Below are positions 52,711 through 62,438 of a stretch of DNA of 64,000 bases, piece by piece. Within the stretch, counting starts at the first letter, position 1. Each line of letters opens with the position of its first letter. The position numbers and the translations under genes are program-made. This DNA comes from an uncultured Pelagibacteraceae bacterium (GTDB taxonomy: Bacteria; Pseudomonadota; Alphaproteobacteria; Pelagibacterales; Pelagibacteraceae): the NCBI GenBank assembly GCA_902525355.1, contig CABZGO010000003.1, positions 20,666 to 84,665 on the forward strand. Reading direction: 5' to 3'. Under the pieces are notes generated by a model. The model did no database searches and was not told the DNA's origin. It was given only the letters and a program-made list of their open reading frames with translations.

Positions 52711-53289
52711 TTAAGATCCCCAAATAGTATTTAATATTGCTTCGCGTCTACATCCTTTTTTATATCTTAAGTAATTAAGAAAATTTATTTGGTAATAATC
52801 TTGATGAACAGCCTCCGCAATATAAAATTTATCAAATTTTCTCACATAAGTTACTACTTTTTTTTTAAATTTTTTCTCTATTTCCTTAATACTATTTTCT
52901 ATTAAGTTTTTTTGCTTATCATTTTGATAAAATGCCACTGATCTATAGCTATATCCTTTATCACAGAATTGTCCTGCAGCATCAAAAGGATCAATATTAA
53001 TCCAGAATTCTTCTAAAAGTTTTTCGTAGCTAACTACTTCTGGGATATATATGACCTCTATAACTTCAAAATGACCTGTGTTTCCATAAGTAACTTCTTT
53101 ATATGTAGGATTTTCGGTAGTACCACCTGAGTATCCAGAAATTACTTTTGATACACCAAGAATATTTTCAAAAGATTCCTCCATGCACCAAAAACATCCT
53201 CCAGCAAAATAAGCTCTTTCAAAATTTGGAGAATTGGCAAAGCTTATTGAGGAAATAAGAATGAAAATTATTGATAAAAGTTTTTTCAT
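52711..53289 (-). CDS. msrA: peptide-methionine (S)-S-oxide reductase with signal peptide
   Basis: ERAYFAGGCFWCMEESFENI..SGYSGG; N-term MKKLLSIIFILISSISFANS. Confidence 0.94.
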   Translation of the reverse strand: MKKLLSIIFILISSISFANSPNFERAYFAGGCFWCMEESFENILGVSKVISGYSGGTTENPTYKEVTYGNTGHFEVIEVIYIPEVVSYEKLLEEFWINIDPFDAAGQFCDKGYSYRSVAFYQNDKQKNLIENSIKEIEKKFKKKVVTYVRKFDKFYIAEAVHQDYYQINFLNYLRYKKGCRREAILNTIWGS

Positions 53290-53290
53290 T

Positions 53291-53325
53291 AAAGGTAGCT
53301 ATCTTAATGCTGATAGCTTACCTTT
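53291..53325 (-). promoter_or_regulatory. Intergenic hairpin between fdh and msrA abutting the msrA start
   Basis: AAAGGTAGCTATC-loop-GATAGCTTACCTTT (one bulge), one base from msrA ATG. Confidence 0.6.
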
Positions 53326-53345
53326 AATAATTTATATTTAAAACT

Positions 53346-54545
53346 CTATTTTTTTTGATATTTTGCCGCTTCTTCTGAACCACCGGTAGCGCTTCCTTTA
53401 CTATAAGAATGCGCTCCCATTCCAGCTAATTGTCCGTCTTTAACAATCAAGTATTGATTACGTATTTCACTACCTTCAAAGAAACATTCCAATATTTCTC
53501 TTACACCATCAGCATATCTAGCTTGGGCAGATAGTGATGTTCCAGAAGTATGAGGTGTCATTCCATGGTTTGGCATTGTTCTCCATACATGATCGTTTGG
53601 AGCTGGTTGAGGAAACCATACGTCTCCCGCATATCCACTTAATTGTCCACTCTTCAAGGCTTTTGCTATTGCGTCTCTATTACAAATTTTACCCCTTGCA
53701 GTATTTACAATATATGCACCTTTTTTCATTTTACCTATCATCTCATCATCAAATAAGTTTTCTGTTTCAGGATGCAGAGGACAGTTGATTGTTACAACAT
53801 CACATACTTTAACCATAGACTCCACAGTTTCATGGAAAGTAAGATTTAACTCCTTTTCAACTGACTCAGGTAATCTATGCCTATCAAAATAGTGAAGATG
53901 AACATCAAATGGTTTCATTTTTCTGAGTGCATCTAAACCAATTCTTCCAGCTGCTACAGTTCCAATATGCATTCCCTCAACATCGTAAGATCTTTGAACA
54001 GCATCTGCAATATTCCATCCACCTTCATTAACGATTCGATGTTGGTTGTGGTAATCTCTAACAAGTGAAACTATCATCATTACTATGTGCTCAGCAACTG
54101 ATCTTGAGTTACAGAAAGTAACTTCTACGACATCAATTTTATGATCCATTGCTGCTTGTAAATCTACGTGATCTGAACCAATTCCCGCAGTTATTGCCAT
54201 TTTCAAGTTTTTTGCTTTTTCAATCTTTTCTTTTGTTAAATAATAAGGAAAGAATGGTTGAGAAATAACTATATCTGCATCGACTATATGTTTATCAGCC
54301 TCGCATCCTTCTCCATCTTTACTATTAGTTACAACTAACTCATGACCATTGCTCTCTAAAAATTTTCTTAATCCTAATTCACCAGATACACATCCTAATA
54401 ATTCTCCAGGTGTGAAATCTCTACCTTTTGGACTAGGTAAAGTCATTCCATCAGGGTATTTTTCTAATTTTGGAAGATCTGATAAAGGGTAAGCTTTAGG
54501 CATACCACCTTTAGGATCATCATATAACACGCAAAGTACTTTCAT
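53346..54545 (-). CDS. fdh: NAD-dependent formate dehydrogenase
   Basis: D-2-hydroxyacid DH fold; CNSRSVAEHIVMMIVSLVRDY, YDVEGMHIGTVAAGRIGLDALRKMKPFDVHLHYFDRHRLP. Confidence 0.93.
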   Translation of the reverse strand: MKVLCVLYDDPKGGMPKAYPLSDLPKLEKYPDGMTLPSPKGRDFTPGELLGCVSGELGLRKFLESNGHELVVTNSKDGEGCEADKHIVDADIVISQPFFPYYLTKEKIEKAKNLKMAITAGIGSDHVDLQAAMDHKIDVVEVTFCNSRSVAEHIVMMIVSLVRDYHNQHRIVNEGGWNIADAVQRSYDVEGMHIGTVAAGRIGLDALRKMKPFDVHLHYFDRHRLPESVEKELNLTFHETVESMVKVCDVVTINCPLHPETENLFDDEMIGKMKKGAYIVNTARGKICNRDAIAKALKSGQLSGYAGDVWFPQPAPNDHVWRTMPNHGMTPHTSGTSLSAQARYADGVREILECFFEGSEIRNQYLIVKDGQLAGMGAHSYSKGSATGGSEEAAKYQKK

Positions 54546-54644
54546 TTTTTCTCCTAATATTTATGTTTTAAAATCTCTCTATAGATATTTTCTTATGAAA
54601 GTGTAGCATAAAATAAGAACATCAATCAAACGAATAGTACTTGA

Positions 54645-55106
54645 TTAGGGGTATTTCTTTTTAGCAACGAATTTATTCAGAATAATTCCAAAGGCTATTA
54701 TAATCAAACATCCAGTTAATATTGGGGAGAATAAATAGTCAAACGATACTGACCCCAATATGACTATAATAGGATTTCCTCCAGCTGGAGGGTGGGTTAC
54801 ATCTAGTAAAATCATTAATCCAACACCAAGACCTACCGCTAAAGGTATTGATATATAAATTGGCAACGGAATAAAATTATAAAATAGAATTCCAATTGTT
54901 GAAGTTACTAGATGACCAAATAATATATTTTTAGGTTTTGCAAATGGACTTTCTGGATAGCCATATAAAAGAACCATTGAGGATCCAAATGATGCAATTA
55001 AAAAAAGTCCAAAATTAGTTTTATAAGTTAATAAAGTGAGAACACCAATTGTAATAGTCGAAAAAATTAATGCAAAAAGAGATTTTAAAATTTTATCTTT
55101 ATTCAT
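54645..55106 (-). CDS. HPP family membrane protein
   Basis: LFLIASFGSSMVLLYGYPESPFAKPKNILFGH; LDVTHPPAGGNPI. Confidence 0.88.
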   Translation of the reverse strand: MNKDKILKSLFALIFSTITIGVLTLLTYKTNFGLFLIASFGSSMVLLYGYPESPFAKPKNILFGHLVTSTIGILFYNFIPLPIYISIPLAVGLGVGLMILLDVTHPPAGGNPIIVILGSVSFDYLFSPILTGCLIIIAFGIILNKFVAKKKYP

Positions 55107-55505
55107 TTATTGTATTACTTTTTTTAATGCTTTTATTGGAAGCGTTAAACATTCTTTTCTTGCATAATTTTTTTTATCAAAGAGTTTTTTAAACTCTTTC
55201 CATTCACTTGGAAATGATATATTTTTTTTATCATTAAACTGATCTAATAATTTTAAAAAATTTTTAATTTTATCTTTACTTTTTTTTTTAAAATTTTTTG
55301 TAGCTAAATTTGCAGATGCATTGCAATATATGCAAGATTGAGACTGATAAGAGAAATCTTTTATAACATTGTCTTTAATAATTAAAAAAATTTCAATCTC
55401 ATCACCACAAATTTGACTTTTATATTTCATTGAATGAGTGCAATTATTGATATGTTTATTATTTTTGGTATCAGAAGCTATTTTTAAAATATTTATATCC
55501 ATCAA
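55107..55505 (-). CDS. NifU/SufU-like Fe-S scaffold protein
   Basis: CGDEIEIFLIIKDNVIKDFSYQSQSCIYCNASANL..RKECLTLPIKAL. Confidence 0.75.
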   Translation of the reverse strand: MMDINILKIASDTKNNKHINNCTHSMKYKSQICGDEIEIFLIIKDNVIKDFSYQSQSCIYCNASANLATKNFKKKSKDKIKNFLKLLDQFNDKKNISFPSEWKEFKKLFDKKNYARKECLTLPIKALKKVIQ

Positions 55506-55580
55506 TTTGAGTATTTATTTGATTGTTATTATACAAATTTATATTTATATTTTCATACTTCTTAAATAAAAAAATAGCAC

Positions 55581-56486
55581 ATGCTAAACTTAAAAAATCC
55601 TAAAGTAGCTATCCCAATCGTATTAATTGCTGGTATTTTTTGGTCATTTGGTCCATATGTTGTAAGACACATCGATCAGCCAGAAACAGTTCCTTGGCAA
55701 TATTTATTTACTAGAGGAATAGTTATTTTTCTTTTGCTTAATATGTATTTGTTCCTCGAGGAAGGAAAAGAGTTTTATAAAAATTATTTTAAAGTTGGTA
55801 TATCGGGTCTAATTGGAGGTATTGGTCTTGGTACCGCAATGATAACATTTATATGGTCAATTACTAATACGACAGCAGCTATCACTTTACTTTGTCTTGC
55901 GGCAATGCCATTTATAACAGCATTATTAGGATTTTTGTTTTTAAAAGAAAAAATCTCATTAACAGTATGGATTGCGATTGTAGTTGCAGCAGCGGGTATA
56001 TGTATAATGGCTTTTGACAATTCAGGTAAAAATTCATTGCCAGGGCTTGTTTTTGGACTTATTTCTGCATTAGGTTTCTCAATTTTTTCTGTTTCACTTA
56101 GATGGAGAAAAGAAACACCAAAATTTACTACTGTAGCATTTGCGGGATTATTCTGTTTCATATTTTCTGCTGTAATACTTATTTCGAACGACGCTAATTT
56201 TCTATCTAGTGGAAAAAATGAAGCCTTATTTGCTACTCATGGAACTCTAGTATGCATGGGTTTGATTTTGTACTCAATTGGATCAAAAAATATTCCAGCA
56301 GCTGATCTAACTTTACTCTCACTTACTGAGGTAATAGGTGGAATATTCTGGGTGTGGTTACCATGGATGGGAATTAATGAAGTCCCATCGACGAATACTA
56401 TTATTGGTGGATTTTTTATCTTTATGTCAATTTTTTACTATAGCCTCATTATGCAGTCTAATAGAAGATTTATAGGTTTAAATTAA
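55581..56486 (+). CDS. EamA/DMT family transporter
   Basis: Two EamA repeats; multi-TM. Confidence 0.87.
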   Translation: MLNLKNPKVAIPIVLIAGIFWSFGPYVVRHIDQPETVPWQYLFTRGIVIFLLLNMYLFLEEGKEFYKNYFKVGISGLIGGIGLGTAMITFIWSITNTTAAITLLCLAAMPFITALLGFLFLKEKISLTVWIAIVVAAAGICIMAFDNSGKNSLPGLVFGLISALGFSIFSVSLRWRKETPKFTTVAFAGLFCFIFSAVILISNDANFLSSGKNEALFATHGTLVCMGLILYSIGSKNIPAADLTLLSLTEVIGGIFWVWLPWMGINEVPSTNTIIGGFFIFMSIFYYSLIMQSNRRFIGLN

Positions 56487-57602
56487 ATGAATGATGAAAA
56501 AGTAATTGTTAATAGTTGGAATGAATGGGATCCACTGAAACATGTAATAGTAGGTAAAGCAGATGGTACTTGTATACCTGCCCCTGAGCCAGCATTAGAT
56601 GCCAAAGTTCCAGAAGACAGCGATATGAGAGGAAAATTTGGTCCAAGAACTAAAGATACTGTAGATAAAGCAAATCAACTTTTAGATAATTTCTCATATA
56701 TATTAAAAAAAAGAGGGATTAAAGTTGATAGACCAGATCCAATTGATTTTAATCAAAAAACATCCACACCTGATTGGCAAGCGGAGACGATGTTTGGATG
56801 TATGCCACCGAGAGATGTTTTGTTAACTGTCGGTAATGAAATTTTAGAGGCTACAATGAGTTATCGTTGCCGATGGTTTGAATATCTATGTTACCGACCA
56901 CTTTTAAAACAATATTATAATTCAGATCCAAATATGAGACACGAATCTGCTCCTAAACCAAGATTAACAGATGAGGATTACAGAGAAGATTACTTATCAG
57001 ATAAAATAGGAATTCAAAAAAGACTGGAATGGACAGAAAATAAATATTTTGTAACCACTGAAGAGGAGCCATTATTTGATGCTGCTGACGTTCTAAGATT
57101 TGGTAAAGATTTAGTAGTACAACATGGTTTTACAACAAATTTAAAAGGAATTGATTGGTTAAAAAGACATTATAAAGATCATAGGGTTCATGCTGTTAAT
57201 TTTCCAGGTGATCCTTATCCAATTCATATAGATGCAACTTTTACACCTATCAAGGAGGGTTTAATAATTAACAATCCTCAAAGAAGGCTTCCTAAAGAGC
57301 AAAGAAGATTGTTTGAAAATAACGGATGGGAAATTATTGATAGTGCTCAACCTGCACACAACGAACCCCCACCTCTATGTTACTCTTCAACTTGGCTATC
57401 AATGAATGTTTTAGTTTTAGATCCTAAAACTGTATGTGTAGAAAAAAGTGAAGTATACCAAGCAGAACAATTAGATAAATTAGGAATGGAGGTTGTTCCT
57501 GTTGAGCTTAGAGACGCTTATGCATTTGGAGGTGGATTACATTGTTGTACAGCAGATGTTTATAGAGAAGGCGAATTAAAAGATTATTTTCCAAAGCAAT
57601 AA
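56487..57602 (+). CDS. glycine amidinotransferase-like (AGAT) enzyme
   Basis: VNSWNEWDPLKHVIVGKADG..PFDAADVLR-like LFDAADVLRFGKDL..VNFPGDPYPIHIDATFTPI..GGGLHCCTADV. Confidence 0.88.
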   Translation: MNDEKVIVNSWNEWDPLKHVIVGKADGTCIPAPEPALDAKVPEDSDMRGKFGPRTKDTVDKANQLLDNFSYILKKRGIKVDRPDPIDFNQKTSTPDWQAETMFGCMPPRDVLLTVGNEILEATMSYRCRWFEYLCYRPLLKQYYNSDPNMRHESAPKPRLTDEDYREDYLSDKIGIQKRLEWTENKYFVTTEEEPLFDAADVLRFGKDLVVQHGFTTNLKGIDWLKRHYKDHRVHAVNFPGDPYPIHIDATFTPIKEGLIINNPQRRLPKEQRRLFENNGWEIIDSAQPAHNEPPPLCYSSTWLSMNVLVLDPKTVCVEKSEVYQAEQLDKLGMEVVPVELRDAYAFGGGLHCCTADVYREGELKDYFPKQ

Positions 57603-57604
57603 TT

Positions 57605-58652
57605 GTGACTGAGATAAAAACAAAAAGAGAAAGAGTAAAATTTGCCTCAGATAATGTTACAGGTGCATGTCCAGAAGTCTTAAATGCACTTCTTAAAGCT
57701 AATGAGGATGATAAAACTCCATATGGTAATGATGAGTTATCGAAAAACTTACAAAACAAATTTTCAGAAATATTTGAAAAAGAAGTTATAGTATTTCCAA
57801 CAGCATCAGGCACAGCAGCTAATGCTTTAGCCTTATCAACTATGACTCCTTCTTTTGGAAATATCTATTGCCATAGACTTTCCCATATAAATGTAGATGA
57901 ATGTGGGGCTCCAGAATTTTATACTGGAGGTGCAAAGTTAGTTAATCTGGACGGTAATAATGGAAAAATAATAGCAGAAGAACTAGATAGAAACATCTCT
58001 GGAAAAGGTGTTGTACATCATACTCAACCCTCATCAGTAAGTATTACCCAATTATGTGAGACAGGTGTTGCTTACAATTTAGATGAAATAAAAAAAATAT
58101 CAGAAATTACTCATAAACATGATCTAAATATTCATATGGATGGTGCAAGATTTGCAAATGCGTTAGTTTCATTAAACTGTACTCCAGCAGAAATGACATG
58201 GAAGTCTGGAATTGATGTACTTTCATTTGGAGCAACTAAAAATGGATGCCTAGCAGCAGAAGCCATTATTTTTTTTAAACCAGAGTTAGTTGGAAATTTA
58301 CCTTTTTTAATGAAAAGAGCAGGGCATTTACTATCAAAGATGCGTTTTGTATCAGCTCAATTAGATGCTTATATCTCAAATGAGGTTTGGTTAAAAAAAT
58401 GCGAAGCATGCAAATGCCATGGGAAAAAAATTAAGCCAAGGTTTACTGAAGTACAAAAATATTGAATTAGCTTACCCAACAGATGCAAATGAAGTTTTTG
58501 TAAAAATACCAAAAAATATAATTGATCAATTTAATTCGCATGGTTACAAAATTAACGATAACGAGTGGGAAGATAAAGCCGTTCGATTAGTTGCCGCCTG
58601 GAATACTCATCCAGATGATGTAGAATCGTTTTTAAATATAATTAAATCTTAA
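57605..58652 (+). pseudogene. low-specificity threonine aldolase / beta-eliminating lyase split by a frameshift
   Basis: ORFs 57605..58465 and 58419..58652 rejoin as ..NEVWLKNAKHANAMGKKLSQGLLKYKNIELAYP.. if one A of the A7 run 58393-58399 is removed. Confidence 0.8.
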
Positions 58653-58653
58653 T

Positions 58654-58881
58654 TTAGCTAGGATTTTCTTTAAGGAAATTTATATAATTTACTATTTCAT
58701 CAAATTTTTCATCCTCAATATCTTTATAACTTGCATTAAATTTACTCTTTACGCAAATTGCGACATGTGCATAAGGATTTCTGCCTTTAGGATGATTAGG
58801 ATGATCTGGAAGTTGTCCTTGTAAATAATCGCCAGCTTCTTGAATAATTTTCCAGAGTTTACTTGCGTTTTCTTTATTCAC
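58654..58881 (-). CDS. conserved-looking small hypothetical protein (GTG start)
   Basis: MNKENASKLWKIIQEAGDYLQGQLPDHPNHPKGRNPYAHVAICVKSKFNASYKDIEDEKFDEIVNYINFLKENPS; 5' end duplicated at 62439-62507. Confidence 0.65.
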   Translation of the reverse strand: MNKENASKLWKIIQEAGDYLQGQLPDHPNHPKGRNPYAHVAICVKSKFNASYKDIEDEKFDEIVNYINFLKENPS

Positions 58882-58947
58882 ATTGCCCCATTTCTTGTTT
58901 TATCTCTTCATTATCGAGTTATTATCGAGTTATCCTATAAAATCCTA
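58821..58947. repeat. Left copy of ~127-bp imperfect direct repeat
   Basis: GTAAATAATCGCCAGCTTC...TTATCCTATAAAATCCTA, about 80% identical by eye to 62447-62573. Confidence 0.88.
58910..58931. repeat. Tandem 11-mer ATTATCGAGTT x2
   Basis: ATTATCGAGTTATTATCGAGTT. Confidence 0.95.
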
Positions 58948-58973
58948 TTAACACAGAGCCACATTAATTAAAC

Positions 58974-61900
58974 TTATTTATAACCATAGTTATCAAGAAT
59001 TTTTTTTAATTTTACTTTGTTTAAAGTTTTAAATACATAAAATTTTTTTTTATTTAATGGGATAAAGTCCAAATTAATTTTTTTTAAAATTAATGGATCT
59101 TTCTTTAATATTAATTCTGTTCTAATTCCTTTTGATTTCTTATAAATTATAAAATCTGAATAATAGCTAAGAACATCATGTTTTTCTCTAAACTCTTTTC
59201 TTATAATAGAGTCTATTTTTAACGCTTCTTTAAATTTTTTAATACTCAAAATTTTATAAAAAACATACTCACCATCTGGTATAGAGATTTTTTTATATTT
59301 TTTTAAATAATTTTTGTATCTAGTTATACTCCTTTTGGTAAAATTACATTGATAGGATCCATCATAAAATACTTGGTCAATATGAATATACTTATTGTCT
59401 TTTATTAATTTTCTTGCTTCTGTAATTTTTTGACTTAACTCATCAACAGTTTTTTTTTCATAAAAACCACTAAATGTCACTTTTTTGTTAATTCTATCTA
59501 TGCCAAGTTTATAAGCTATTGGTTTAAAAGGAACTGTATAGATATTTTTGTTTTTGAGATCTTTGTAAATATAAAAATTATTAAAATTTTTCATAAGTAC
59601 TATTTTTTCTTTTTTTAAAAAATCATTAATATTAAATTTAGATTTTTCTATGAAAGGAACAACAAATCCATCATAGTATGATTGCACTTTTATCTTCTTT
59701 GAAACCAAATAATGTTTAAAAATTTCTCTATCAGAAACTAAAAAATTTCTTTGCTTAAAGAACTTTTTTAGAATGTAGTCTAATGTAAAAATATTTTTTA
59801 AATATATTTCATCAACAAAATAATCAAAATTTAATATTTTCTTAATTTTATCTTTGTCTAAATCATACACATCAACATATGTTCCAGCCTCACTAGAATA
59901 GATTTGCCCCTTAGGTTTTACTAAAGACCACAATCGATGAACAGCAGCTATATTAAATTTTTTATATATTTCACCTCTAGTTAAAAATTTAGTAGGAAAA
60001 GCAACTGTTTCTTTATCAAAAGTCCATCTAAAACCTTCTTTGTTTAATTGATTGATGTTTCCAACTGACAAAGTATTCAATTTTTTTCGTCTTCTAATTA
60101 ATCTTAAATTATGAACCCATTCTCCAAGTTCTTTAAATTCACCTTTTGCTAAGAAGGGGACATTACAATTTCCAAATTTATCTTTATATCTTAATAATGT
60201 ACCAAACATATCATCCCAATTATTTCTAAATGTTTCTAATACTTTTATGAAAATATGTTTTTTTAAATTTTTTATATTAATTTCATTTTCTAAAAAAATA
60301 ATTTTTTCACTTAACTTTTTAATTGTTTTAGAAAAGTAACCATGTCCTCTTTTATGATTTCGATTTGCTTCGTTAAGCAATAGATCTAAATTGTCATCTT
60401 GTTCTCTTAATGCATCAAGTACTTCCGATATTGTTTCATAATTTGAGCGCTTAGTTGCTTCTGTAATTTTTTCACTTCTGAATTTTTCTTTAAAAATAGG
60501 TACTAATATGTATCCATATTTTTTATTTTGATTATGTCTATTTCTTACGGCACGCCCTAGAGATTGAACTATATCTATTTTACTTTTCTTTGGACTAACA
60601 TAAGCAATTGCGTCAACTTCTGGCACATCAACACCTTCTATTAAACAACGAGCGTTTGAAATTAATCCTTTCTTGCTTTTTTTAAAATTATTAATAATTT
60701 CTTCCCTTTCTGTGGTTCTCATTTTTGCTTCAATATAGTTTATGTAAAAATTTGGAAGTAAATGAGAAATATCTGTATTAAATTTATTTTTCTTTGCGAA
60801 TGATTGGGTTTGAGGAATTCGTGAATGAAATGTAAAAATTTTTGATAAATTAAATTTTTGGATAGATTTTTTTATAGCAACCTGATGTGCTATTTGGTCA
60901 GTTATGATTTTATTTTTTTTAATGTAAGTAACTGATCTTTTTCTTAATTCCTCTGTTAGTTCTGCACTTTCTGTTCCTGAAATAACTATTCTGTAATCAC
61001 TAATAGCGCCAAGTTTTTGGGCTTCATAAAAATTTAATCTATAACTTACATTTCCGTATATATCAGGATTATTCATATTAAATTTTATTTTTGGATTACC
61101 ATATTCATCTACAATCTTTGAATTATAGCTTTTTTGTGTTGCTGTAAAAAATACACGTTTTTTGATTAATATATTTTTATTTAGCAAGCCCATATTAAAT
61201 TTAGTCTCTTGATGTTTTAAAGAAAAATTAGTTGTTCTATGAGCTTCATCGAATATTCCAATATCAAATGAAATTCCTTTACAAGCTTTAGAAACTGCTT
61301 CTGATGAGTGATATGTAGTAAATATTATTTTAGTTGAATTATCTTTTTTTTGTATAAATTTTCTAATTTCTTTAGGATCTGTATCAATTTTAAAATTTAA
61401 ATCTTTTTTGTTAAGTTTAATTTGATCATACAATTTAGGCTCGGTTTTATCTGAACAGACAGCAAATGATGTTAAATTTTCTAGCGATGTATTAGATAAC
61501 CAGTCTCCTCGAATTTGTTTTAACAATGCAATTGAAGGGACAAAGACAATAATTCTTTTTGGCAATAATCTCTCAATTAACCATAATGCTACATATGTTT
61601 TTCCAGTACCACATGCCATTAAACATGTGGTTCGATCATTATTATTTAGATCATTTATGATACTTTCAATTGCTTTAAGCTGATAATTATCAATTTTTTT
61701 ATCTGACTTTTTTAAAAGATTTTTATTTTTAAAAATATTATTTATATTTTCAATTTCATTTTTAGTTAAATTATGAAAATCTACACCTCTAAAAGCAATA
61801 TTGTTACCTCTTTTAAAATATTCTCCAGCTATAAAATTGCAATTCGTAAAAAGTATTTTTTGATTTGCTCTAGAGCTTTGATCTTTAAATCCTTGGAGCT

Positions 61901-62246
61901 CTTCATAGGATAGCTTTCTTGAACTCCTAAATTTAACTTGATATGGAATTATATTATTTTCTGTATCAATTATTATTCCATCTATTCCTTTATCAGTACG
62001 TGGGATTTCTAATTTTGTAAATAAATCAGATGGAAAATTTCTTTGGGCAGAATAAACATGTTTAACATTAAATAATTTCGTAGTTTTTAAAAATGCCTCA
62101 ATATAAACTTCAAAAATTTCACCTTTTGAATCATCATCAATTGAGAGATTAATTAAAGTATTTTCAAATTGTTCAAAGGTCGCAAACTTAAAATATTTTT
62201 CTTTTATTTTGTGAAGTTTTGGATGTTCAAGTCTATTTAAATTCAT
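58974..62246 (-). CDS. Nuclease-like N-term + SF2 DEAD/DEAH helicase + helicase-associated (HA) domain protein
   Basis: KGIDGIIIDTENNIIPYQVKFR (Mrr-like D..QxK), MACGTGKTYVALW, IFDEAHR, FTATQ, SLGRAVRN; HA-like YKDKFGNCNVPFLAKGEFKELGEWVHNLRLIRRRKKLNTLSVGNINQLNKEGFRW. Confidence 0.85.
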   Translation of the reverse strand: MNLNRLEHPKLHKIKEKYFKFATFEQFENTLINLSIDDDSKGEIFEVYIEAFLKTTKLFNVKHVYSAQRNFPSDLFTKLEIPRTDKGIDGIIIDTENNIIPYQVKFRSSRKLSYEELQGFKDQSSRANQKILFTNCNFIAGEYFKRGNNIAFRGVDFHNLTKNEIENINNIFKNKNLLKKSDKKIDNYQLKAIESIINDLNNNDRTTCLMACGTGKTYVALWLIERLLPKRIIVFVPSIALLKQIRGDWLSNTSLENLTSFAVCSDKTEPKLYDQIKLNKKDLNFKIDTDPKEIRKFIQKKDNSTKIIFTTYHSSEAVSKACKGISFDIGIFDEAHRTTNFSLKHQETKFNMGLLNKNILIKKRVFFTATQKSYNSKIVDEYGNPKIKFNMNNPDIYGNVSYRLNFYEAQKLGAISDYRIVISGTESAELTEELRKRSVTYIKKNKIITDQIAHQVAIKKSIQKFNLSKIFTFHSRIPQTQSFAKKNKFNTDISHLLPNFYINYIEAKMRTTEREEIINNFKKSKKGLISNARCLIEGVDVPEVDAIAYVSPKKSKIDIVQSLGRAVRNRHNQNKKYGYILVPIFKEKFRSEKITEATKRSNYETISEVLDALREQDDNLDLLLNEANRNHKRGHGYFSKTIKKLSEKIIFLENEINIKNLKKHIFIKVLETFRNNWDDMFGTLLRYKDKFGNCNVPFLAKGEFKELGEWVHNLRLIRRRKKLNTLSVGNINQLNKEGFRWTFDKETVAFPTKFLTRGEIYKKFNIAAVHRLWSLVKPKGQIYSSEAGTYVDVYDLDKDKIKKILNFDYFVDEIYLKNIFTLDYILKKFFKQRNFLVSDREIFKHYLVSKKIKVQSYYDGFVVPFIEKSKFNINDFLKKEKIVLMKNFNNFYIYKDLKNKNIYTVPFKPIAYKLGIDRINKKVTFSGFYEKKTVDELSQKITEARKLIKDNKYIHIDQVFYDGSYQCNFTKRSITRYKNYLKKYKKISIPDGEYVFYKILSIKKFKEALKIDSIIRKEFREKHDVLSYYSDFIIYKKSKGIRTELILKKDPLILKKINLDFIPLNKKKFYVFKTLNKVKLKKILDNYGYK

Positions 62247-62308
62247 TAATTAAAAATTATATAATTTTATATTCTTAGTTACCAGTCTGTCACTTGACTT
62301 ATCTATTT

Positions 62309-62331
62309 ATTATCGAGTTATAGATCGAGTT
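62309..62331. promoter_or_regulatory. ATTATCGAGTT + ATAGATCGAGTT repeat upstream of the helicase gene
   Basis: Exact 11-mer shared with 58910-58931, followed by a degenerate copy. Confidence 0.75.
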
Positions 62332-62404
62332 TTTTAATTAAATTAATGAGTCTTTCAGCGATTTATTTCAAACTAACTTTTTAATATTCGCATAAGTACT
62401 GTAG

Positions 62405-62434
62405 TTTAATGTAGCTTAATGTGGATTAATGTGA
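62405..62434. repeat. Three tandem 10-bp repeats (NTTAATGTRR)
   Basis: TTTAATGTAG / CTTAATGTGG / ATTAATGTGA. Confidence 0.75.
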
Positions 62435-62438
62435 ACCT

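Noticed and set aside
55784-56161. 125-aa minus-strand ORF inside the EamA gene
   Set aside because: Antisense shadow ORF; sense frame is clearly an EamA transporter.
58910-58931. Considered whether the tandem 11-mers are a CRISPR remnant
   Set aside because: No spacers, unit only 11 bp, no cas genes; fits iteron/operator or recombinase site better.
62253-62268. 16-bp palindrome AAAATTATATAATTTT upstream of the helicase start
   Set aside because: Pure A/T in a very AT-rich region, so likely by chance; promoter role cannot be separated from background.
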